From assembly GCA_905373295.1 (NCBI GenBank), contig CAJPSJ010000035.1, forward strand, positions 1 through 11,813: a stretch of 11,813 nt of DNA, in the 5' to 3' direction. Below the pieces are notes generated by a model, which searched no databases, had not been told where the DNA came from, and saw only the letters and a program-made list of their open reading frames with translations. The position numbers were made by a program, and so were the translations under genes. This stretch comes from an uncultured Campylobacter sp. Lineage in GTDB: Bacteria > Campylobacterota > Campylobacteria > Campylobacterales > Campylobacteraceae. This document shows, piece after piece, positions 6,529-11,813 of the stretch (position 1 is its first letter; each line of letters opens with the position of its first letter).

Positions 6529-7610
6529 TAAAAATCAATCATCCACGTTCCGCTAAACTCGACCGGATAAAATTTATCGAAAAATTCCTTCAGTTCCGCA
6601 GTAGGATCTATATCTGCAAAGAGCTCGGGATGTATTTTTTTCGCGAAAAACAAGATCCCCGCAAAATCGAAAATATGCCTGCTTAGATCGTGATAGATCG
6701 CGTAAATTTTATGATTTTTGACGGCGTTTATGTTTTGCCAGCCGCTTCTTTGGGCGTAATCATTAAAATTTGCCGCGGCCTCCTGCTCGCTCGCGCCGTA
6801 GCCTAGCGGGATGTTCTTGCCGCCGTTTGGAAAATAATTCCCCGCAAATATGATAATATCGGGATTTTTATTGACTATAAATTCCGGATTGAGCGGCGAG
6901 GAGGCGCCTTTTATCAGCCCTTTTGCGATATTTTCTCCGCCGGCGGCGCTGACGAAGGCTCCCCACATCTTATCGTCATACGATACTCCGAAAACGCTAG
7001 CGCCCGCCTTTTCGCTAAATTCTACGTAAACTTTGGGCTTGGTCGTATTTTTGGCTTTGGCGAGCCTTTGTTCTACGAGCTCGAATTTTGATTTATAAAA
7101 TTTATTCACTTCGGCTATCCTGTCTTGCTTACCAAAAATTTCGCCTAGAATTTCCATGCTTTTCATATGGTTTTGTAAATTTTCATCATGAAAATCTACG
7201 AACACCGCAGCAATGCCCGAGCTATCTAAATTTTTTAAATTTTGCTTAACTTTTTCGTAGTCATTTTTTGCAAACAAAACCACATCGGGCTTTAGCGAGA
7301 CGATGCGCTCGAACGACAGAGTGTTTTTGCCGACGTATCCGACATCGGGGATCTGATCTATGCTCGGAAATTTTTTCAAAAAAGCCTGCCACGTCGCTTC
7401 TCTGCGACCCTTCCAGTACCCTTTGGACCATCCGGTGATTTTAGAAACGCCCTCTTCGCCCGTGGTTACGAAGTACTCTTCGAAATAAAACGTCAAAACG
7501 ACCTTTTCTACCCCGTCCTTTATCTCGACCTTCCTGTCTAAAACGTCGGTGAGCGTAGCGGCATTTGAAAAAATAAGCAGCAGCGATATGAATAAAATTT
7601 TTCTAACCAT
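6528..7610 (-). CDS. Periplasmic metal-chelate-binding protein of the ABC importer
   Basis: This 360-residue protein has a cleavable signal peptide (about residues 1-17, ending SNA) and no lipobox, so it is predicted to be soluble in the periplasm. The rest matches the Peripla_BP_2 / TroA-like fold, with two lobes and typical phrases such as RIVSLKPDVVLF and NPEFIVNKNPDIIIFAG. It would deliver a substrate to the permease. The family binds iron-siderophore, haem, cobalamin or other metal complexes. The sequence does not show which. The start is supported by AAGGAGG (complement of 7618-7624), seven bases before the ATG, and by a strong promoter upstream. It is transcribed divergently from mccA across a 281-base spacer, so the two operons may share control. 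Supply of copper or iron for MccA is a positional guess. Confidence 0.85.
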   Translation of the reverse strand: MVRKILFISLLLIFSNAATLTDVLDRKVEIKDGVEKVVLTFYFEEYFVTTGEEGVSKITGWSKGYWKGRREATWQAFLKKFPSIDQIPDVGYVGKNTLSFERIVSLKPDVVLFAKNDYEKVKQNLKNLDSSGIAAVFVDFHDENLQNHMKSMEILGEIFGKQDRIAEVNKFYKSKFELVEQRLAKAKNTTKPKVYVEFSEKAGASVFGVSYDDKMWGAFVSAAGGENIAKGLIKGASSPLNPEFIVNKNPDIIIFAGNYFPNGGKNIPLGYGASEQEAAANFNDYAQRSGWQNINAVKNHKIYAIYHDLSRHIFDFAGILFFAKKIHPELFADIDPTAELKEFFDKFYPVEFSGTWMIDF

Positions 7611-7646
7611 AATGAAGCCTCCTTAAAACGGTTAAATTTTAGCACT

Positions 7647-7655
7647 ATTATATCA
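7647..7655 (-). promoter_or_regulatory. Extended -10 promoter of the ABC importer operon
   Basis: On the minus strand this reads TGATATAAT, a perfect extended -10 element (TGN-TATAAT). Transcription would begin near 7640, about 30 bases before the ATG at 7610. Two copies of TATAAAATA (7670-7678 and 7683-7691) lie just upstream and could be an AT-rich activator or repressor site. I could not recognise a confident Fur box. Confidence 0.65.
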
Positions 7656-7739
7656 TAAATAATATTTTTTATAAAATAGTATTATAAAATATCTTTGCCG
7701 AAGGGTTAAATTTTACGACGCGCGATTTTGAATAAATTT

Positions 7740-7806
7740 CAATAAAATAATAAAAAGTATCAATATTTACAATATCTTTTTGTTAAATTTATACTTTATT
7801 AAATTT
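7740..7806. promoter_or_regulatory. Candidate regulator-binding direct repeats upstream of mccA
   Basis: CAATAT occurs at 7761-7766 and 7770-7775 (9-base step), with a related CAATAA at 7740-7745. TTGTTAAATTT (7780-7790) and TTATTAAATTT (7796-7806) repeat with a 16-base step. OmpR-type regulators bind direct repeats upstream of the -35 region, and these lie about 40 to 105 bases before the expected mccA transcription start. AT-rich composition makes chance repeats likely. Confidence 0.3.
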
Positions 7807-7830
7807 TCTCCCTTTTTCACCCTTTTTTGT

Positions 7831-7839
7831 TGATATTAT
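7831..7839 (+). promoter_or_regulatory. Extended -10 promoter of the mcc operon
   Basis: TGATATTAT is a near-perfect extended -10 (TGN-TATTAT), preceded by T-rich blocks rather than a -35 box, as is typical of this bacterial group. Transcription would start near 7846, giving a leader of about 45 bases. The mccA ribosome site AAGGAGGAG (7881-7889) is very strong. Confidence 0.55.
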
Positions 7840-7891
7840 TTCGAGCGTAGAACTTTGCTAATTTAAAATTTCGATTTTCAAAGGAGGAGCC

Positions 7892-9967
7892 ATGAAAAAA
7901 TGGAATAAGATGCTACTAGGCGCGCTAGCCTGTATTAGCATTTTTGCCGCAGGAGCCTGTGCTGATGAAGGCATGGGGCATGAGATGGAAATGTCGCAAA
8001 AATCGCGCGACGTCATCGCAAATCCTAAGGGCACGTTGCAAAGCAGAGGCGTCATATCCTTGCAGGACTACGTCGTAGAAGAGCGAGAGATGTATGACTG
8101 GCTATTTAAAAATCACCCGATTTTTACCAAATACGGCGGTAAGACGGTCGGTAAGATGGATGTACATGACCGAGGTTTGGAGTGGCTTGCGGAAGGGCAT
8201 GGATTTGACTTTTCAAAGGCTAGTAAAAGAGACGACGGCAAGGGCTATAGCTCTATGATGTATAGAATCCCTGCAGGATCTTCCTTGCAATTTCCGAATA
8301 AATTCATAGGCCCTGAAAAATGCGGCGAGTGCCACCCTGCGCAGTATGAGACATGGAGCAGATCGCGCCACGCCACTACTATCCGCTTCCCGGGCGAGCA
8401 CCCGGAGGTTAATAACAACCTAACCGATCCGGTATTTAGCCCGGATACAGCGTCGATCCTTCCAAAAGGTATTACCCCTGACGTAATTTATGCGACCGTG
8501 GGGCATCTAAGGACAAAATTCGGCTACGTAGATGCGTGGCTTCTACGCGGAACCTATCACGTAGAGGGCGGTTTGCTACGAGACGGTACCGGTCAGATCG
8601 TAGCCGGCGGCAACCAATTTCAAAGGACTTGGGCGTTAAATTTAGACGATGAGACGGTTAAAAAGATCAAAAAGATCGTTCCGGAATTCCCGGAAACCCT
8701 AGCCGACTATGGCGATAACGGCGGTTACGTAAGAGGTCTTGCGTCGTATGCTGCGAAATACAAAAAATCGATGTTTTTCCAAGCAAACAGCTCGTATTGC
8801 GAAGTCTGCCACCCATTCAAATTCGATTTTAAAACTAAGAAAGAATTCTATGCTGCTTTGGGTAACGCAAAAGAGCTTCAAAAGCACACTATCTCCAAGG
8901 GTATCACCTGTGAAGAGTGCCATGGAGCGGGCGGTCACCTTGACGGCGCTACAAATTTTAGAACCTCAAACTGCGAACGCTGCCACCAAAGATTTAACTA
9001 TAGCCCTGATTTAGCTCGTGCTAATCCGCTAAACAACGGAAACCCAGATCTATCTCTTAGCTCTAAATTTAAATCCATGGGTCCAGGATGTGGCTCTGAA
9101 GGCTCACAATCTTACTTTACCGCTCACTACGAGAAGGGTATGCGCTGCGTAACCTGCCACGATCCGCACGATAACACCGGACCGGTAGTTGGTGATAAAA
9201 CCGTCAAGGGCGTAAATTACAACTCAGAGCAGGGCTATTTGAGCGCGTTTTATACAAAGCCTAAGATCACAAAAGAGTGCAAAGATTGCCACCAAGAGCA
9301 AGCCTACATCGCCGCAAGAGCCGATACGCATAAAGACAACACCTGCGCATCTTGCCACATGCCGTTTATGATGAGCTGCGAGAACTTCTACGCTATTCAG
9401 TTCCAAGACAACGCGGGATTTGATACTCAAAGAAGATCTCACATCTGGAAGATCGACATCGATCCTGCTAGAAAATCTCTAGTCGCAGGCGATGCAGCTA
9501 AAGGTCCAAGAGATGCGAAAGATTGGCACTTCCAAAGAAATAAAGATGGACGAAATTTCGTCGATCTTATGTGGTCGTGCGCACGAACATCTTGGGCGGA
9601 TAAAGATATGCAAGATACCAAAGGCTGCCACAGTCCTGTCGTTTCCGAGCTAAAAGAGACACTTCACTTCAAGAACCAAAAGCAGGTTTACGATGAGGTT
9701 ATGGGCTGGCAAACTCCAATTAAGAGCGATTTCTCGCAAGTTAAGATCGGTATTCAAGGAATTTACTCTATCCTTGAGACTAAAAAGCTTAACTCCAGCG
9801 ATAAAACTCGCGTTTACGAGCTAATAGAAAAAGCTCAAGACACCGTCGATCTTATCGAAAAAGATGGCTCATGGGGTATGCATGGCTTTAAATATACTAA
9901 GCAAAGGCTAGAAGCCGCTAAAGAGTATATCAAAGAGGCTCAAAGAATTTTAAATAATAATTTATAA
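7892..9967 (+). CDS. mccA: Octahaem cytochrome c sulfite reductase MccA (haem-copper)
   Basis: This 691-residue periplasmic enzyme reduces sulfite to sulfide with six electrons. A signal peptide spans about residues 1-24 (ending ACA). Seven CXXCH haem sites are seen at 144-148, 303-307, 340-344, 361-365, 419-423, 463-467 and 485-489. The eighth is the hallmark CX15CH site with Cys563, Cys579 and His580. Cys400 (in GPGCGSEG) and Cys496 (in MMSCENF) stand outside haem motifs. They correspond, one residue shifted, to the two copper-ligating cysteines I recall from the W. succinogenes crystal structure (399 and 495). The C-terminal 90 residues are helical and haem-free. The ATG is fixed by the strong AAGGAGGAG. 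It is first in an operon with mccB, mccC and mccD, and a stable hairpin follows its stop. The CX15CH haem needs a dedicated cytochrome c synthase, which is not in this window. The gene appears intact. Confidence 0.96.
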   Translation: MKKWNKMLLGALACISIFAAGACADEGMGHEMEMSQKSRDVIANPKGTLQSRGVISLQDYVVEEREMYDWLFKNHPIFTKYGGKTVGKMDVHDRGLEWLAEGHGFDFSKASKRDDGKGYSSMMYRIPAGSSLQFPNKFIGPEKCGECHPAQYETWSRSRHATTIRFPGEHPEVNNNLTDPVFSPDTASILPKGITPDVIYATVGHLRTKFGYVDAWLLRGTYHVEGGLLRDGTGQIVAGGNQFQRTWALNLDDETVKKIKKIVPEFPETLADYGDNGGYVRGLASYAAKYKKSMFFQANSSYCEVCHPFKFDFKTKKEFYAALGNAKELQKHTISKGITCEECHGAGGHLDGATNFRTSNCERCHQRFNYSPDLARANPLNNGNPDLSLSSKFKSMGPGCGSEGSQSYFTAHYEKGMRCVTCHDPHDNTGPVVGDKTVKGVNYNSEQGYLSAFYTKPKITKECKDCHQEQAYIAARADTHKDNTCASCHMPFMMSCENFYAIQFQDNAGFDTQRRSHIWKIDIDPARKSLVAGDAAKGPRDAKDWHFQRNKDGRNFVDLMWSCARTSWADKDMQDTKGCHSPVVSELKETLHFKNQKQVYDEVMGWQTPIKSDFSQVKIGIQGIYSILETKKLNSSDKTRVYELIEKAQDTVDLIEKDGSWGMHGFKYTKQRLEAAKEYIKEAQRILNNNL

Positions 9968-9970
9968 TTC

Positions 9971-10002
9971 TTTTGGGGTCGCGTAAGCTCGCGGCCCCAA
10001 AA
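9971..10002 (+). terminator. Strong intercistronic hairpin after mccA (attenuator or mRNA stabiliser)
   Basis: TTTTGGGGTCGCG (9971-9983) and CGCGGCCCCAAAA (9990-10002) pair over 13 positions, with one G-U pair and loop TAAGCT. The hairpin starts four bases after the mccA stop and ends 16 bases before mccB. Only TTT follows, so termination is probably partial. It would allow more mccA than mccBCD product, either by attenuation or by protecting the mccA 3' end. Confidence 0.65.
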
Positions 10003-10018
10003 TTTAAAAGGCAGATGT

Positions 10019-10792
10019 ATGCAAAAAAGACTGAAAATTTTCTTGCCTATCGTTTTGGCAAGCTGCGCGTTGGGCGCGAATTTAACTACGCAAGAACAAA
10101 AAGAATCTTATAGCATCGGAGCTTCTACCGGAAGCTATGTTTCAAACCAGCTGCATTCACAAGCCGCATTAGGCGTCAAATATGACTTAGATGCGGTGAT
10201 AGAGGGGTTTTTGGACGCTCTTAAAAAGCAGCAGAAGCTAAAAAATGAGGAAATTATTGCGCTTTTGAATCAAAGAGCCGATAAGCTAAATAAGATCGTA
10301 GAAACAAATTCCAAAGCGGAGCTTGATAAAAATTTAAAAGCGGGCAAGGAATTTATGGCGAAAAATGCCAAAAATCCGGACGTTAAAACCACGAAATCCG
10401 GTCTTCAATATGAAATTCTAAAGCTAGGCATGGGCGAAAAGCCAAAGCCCGAGAGCGTAGTAGTGATGAACTACAAGGCGTATTTGACGAATGGTAGCGT
10501 ATTTGACGATACTTTCGCATCTAAAATTCCGGCGCATCTTTCTATGATAGGCTTAATCGACGGATTGCGCGAGGGGTTGCTTTTGATGAATACAGGCTCG
10601 AAATATAAATTTACAATCCCTAGTAATTTAGCCTACGGCAACGTGGACGTAGATAGAATTCCTGCGGGTTCTGTAGTGATTTTTGAAGCCGAACTACTAA
10701 AAGTTCTAAAGCCCGGCGAGCTTGCCGATGCGGCCAAAAAGCTTAGCGAGAGCGAGGCTAAAAGCTTTCACGACGCGAACAAAACAAAGTAG
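10019..10792 (+). CDS. mccB: FKBP-type peptidyl-prolyl cis-trans isomerase MccB
   Basis: This 257-residue exported folding helper has a signal peptide with hydrophobic core KIFLPIVLASCALGA. The segment LASC (13-16) also fits a lipobox, so it may be a lipoprotein anchored at Cys16. An FKBP_N-type helical dimerisation region spans about 22-125, and an FKBP catalytic domain about 142-235. The latter has VVVMNYKAYLTNGSVFDDT, the LIDGLREGLLLMNTGSKYKFTIP run and the end IPAGSVVIFEAELLKV, all typical. It catalyses proline isomerisation and most likely assists folding of MccA in the periplasm, as the conserved operon position suggests. AAAAGG at 10006-10011 supports the ATG at 10019. It is separated from mccA by 51 bases containing the hairpin and from mccC by 28 bases. 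Confidence 0.92.
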   Translation: MQKRLKIFLPIVLASCALGANLTTQEQKESYSIGASTGSYVSNQLHSQAALGVKYDLDAVIEGFLDALKKQQKLKNEEIIALLNQRADKLNKIVETNSKAELDKNLKAGKEFMAKNAKNPDVKTTKSGLQYEILKLGMGEKPKPESVVVMNYKAYLTNGSVFDDTFASKIPAHLSMIGLIDGLREGLLLMNTGSKYKFTIPSNLAYGNVDVDRIPAGSVVIFEAELLKVLKPGELADAAKKLSESEAKSFHDANKTK

Positions 10793-10820
10793 TTTTGCTT
10801 AAATTTAGTCGGAGGAGAAT

Positions 10821-11528
10821 ATGCAAAAGCAAAGAAGAAATTTTATAAAATCCGCCGCACTCGGCTCTTTGGGGCTCGGCGCAATCGCCTCAAGCTTGCT
10901 CGCACAAAACGGCACAGATAAAAATGCGCAAGATGTAAACGCAAGCGCTAAAAAGCAAGAGCCGAAAAAGCCGCACTACGGCATGATATTCGATCAGAAC
11001 AAATGCGTGGGCTGTACCGATTGCGAGATCGCCTGTAAAAAGGTAAATTTGGTTCCGAAAGGTCAAATGAGGCTTTTTATCCAGGATAAAACCGATCCGC
11101 TAAATTTGAAAGAAAAACGCTATGTTAGAGTATCTTGTCAGCAGTGCGAGGACGCGCCGTGCGTAAAAGTCTGTCCGACGAAAGCCTGCCACAAGGATGA
11201 AAAAACCGGCATCACGACTATGAACACCGATGATTGCATCGCCTGTAAATACTGCATCGTCGCCTGTCCTTACGACGTGCGCTTTATAAATCACGAAACA
11301 AGAGCCGCAGAGAGCTGTAACTTCTGCTTGGATACGAATTTAAAAGACGGCCATGAGCCCGCCTGTATCGAGGCGTGCAGATACGAGGCGATCGTATTCG
11401 GCGATCTAAACGACGAAGAATCGCACATCAGCAAGCTACTTCGCGTAAAAGACAGCCTGCGCATGCGTCCTGAGTGCGGCACGAAGCCGAGCCTGCGCTA
11501 TATTCCTGCGGTAAAACTAGGAGTGTGA
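10821..11528 (+). CDS. mccC: Tat-exported four [4Fe-4S] electron-transfer protein MccC (NrfC-like)
   Basis: This 235-residue ferredoxin-like subunit is expected on the periplasmic face of the membrane. The start shows a twin-arginine signal QRRNFIK (4-10) followed by a hydrophobic stretch to about residue 29. Sixteen cysteines form four complete cluster-binding groups: 62/65/68/72, 106/109/114/118, 139/142/145/149 and 166/169/182/186, including the CX2CX12CX3C group typical of NrfC/PsrB relatives. It would take electrons from MccD and hand them to MccA. GGAGGAG at 10811-10817 places the ATG. The mccD start follows its stop after a single base, so the pair are co-translated as a quinol dehydrogenase module. 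Similar subunits occur with nitrite, polysulfide and tetrathionate reductases, and the mccA linkage sets the assignment here. Confidence 0.93.
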   Translation: MQKQRRNFIKSAALGSLGLGAIASSLLAQNGTDKNAQDVNASAKKQEPKKPHYGMIFDQNKCVGCTDCEIACKKVNLVPKGQMRLFIQDKTDPLNLKEKRYVRVSCQQCEDAPCVKVCPTKACHKDEKTGITTMNTDDCIACKYCIVACPYDVRFINHETRAAESCNFCLDTNLKDGHEPACIEACRYEAIVFGDLNDEESHISKLLRVKDSLRMRPECGTKPSLRYIPAVKLGV

Positions 11529-11529
11529 T

Positions 11530-11813
11530 ATGAACGGAGCTATAAATTTCACTGCGACCTTCTCGCACGGCGTGGAGTGGGGCTGGCCGATAGCGGTTTA
11601 TCTTTTGCTAGCGGGTATGAGCGGCGGCGCGTTAGTAGTCGCGATCCTCGTCAAATTTTATAAAAAGCAGACCGAAAGCACGCCGCTGTTTAAGGCTGCG
11701 TCGTTGCTATCTTTCGTAGCAATCCTTCTGGGTATGGTCTGCCTGGTAGCCGATTTAGAGCGGCCGCTACTTTTTTGGAAAATTTTGATCAACTATAACT
11801 TCACATCGGTTAT
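11530..11813 (+). CDS. mccD: NrfD-like membrane quinol dehydrogenase MccD (5' part, cut by window edge)
   Basis: The first 94 codons of an integral membrane protein are present and run off the right edge. A helix at about residues 19-41 contains the conserved GWPIAVYLLLAGMSGGA, and a second lies at about 58-78. It is followed by DLERPLLFWKILINYNFTS, a strong NrfD/PsrC family feature close to the quinol site. It would oxidise menaquinol and pass electrons to MccC. The ATG lies one base after the mccC stop. Full-length relatives have eight or more helices, so most of the gene lies outside the window. Confidence 0.9.
   Translation, partial: MNGAINFTATFSHGVEWGWPIAVYLLLAGMSGGALVVAILVKFYKKQTESTPLFKAASLLSFVAILLGMVCLVADLERPLLFWKILINYNFTSV

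Noticed and set aside
7621..7700. Fur box in front of the ABC importer
   Set aside because: The region is AT-rich with TATAAAATA repeats, but no clear match to the Campylobacter Fur palindrome could be aligned by eye.

Overview
The window looks like chromosomal DNA of a Campylobacterota bacterium, most likely a Campylobacter of the C. curvus / C. rectus / C. showae / C. gracilis kind. The basis is a moderate GC content with very frequent AAATTTTA-type words, extended -10 promoters without clear -35 boxes, and above all the gene set. That set matches the mcc (sulfite respiration) cluster known from Wolinella succinogenes and some Campylobacter species. Species assignment is inference.

Layout. 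(1) 1-220: a possible C-terminal end of a gene running in from the left. (2) 221-1148: about 930 bases with no convincing gene, holding degenerate AT-centred repeats and hairpins. (3) 1149-1367, minus strand: a small Cys-rich lipoprotein. (4) 1680-2285, plus strand: a four-helix membrane protein with a Met/His-rich, probably metal-binding tail. (5) 2407-2449: a terminator-like hairpin, followed by a promoter region. (6) 2676-4773, plus strand: a two-component system, mccR (OmpR-type regulator) and mccS (sensor kinase whose periplasmic domain carries a haem c motif). (7) 4799-7610, minus strand: a tightly coupled FecBCDE/BtuFCD-type ABC importer. (8) 7611-7891: an AT-rich divergent promoter region. 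(9) 7892 to the right edge, plus strand: mccA, mccB, mccC and the start of mccD.

How it works together. MccA has seven CXXCH motifs plus one CX15CH motif and two further cysteines at the positions expected for the haem-copper site of the octahaem sulfite reductase. MccD (NrfD-like membrane quinol dehydrogenase) and MccC (four [4Fe-4S] clusters, Tat-exported) would pass electrons from menaquinol to MccA in the periplasm. MccB (FKBP-type prolyl isomerase) probably helps fold MccA. MccS/MccR probably control the operon in response to a periplasmic, haem-detected signal. MccA needs haem iron and copper, so the ABC importer and perhaps the Met/His-rich membrane protein may supply metal. That link rests on position only.

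The core mcc system is already described. The less-described points are the haem c sensor domain of MccS, its eroded G1 ATP-binding box, the ABC importer placed between the regulators and mccA, the strong hairpin after mccA, and the repeat-filled non-coding left end. The dedicated cytochrome c synthase for the CX15CH haem would be expected to the right of this window.
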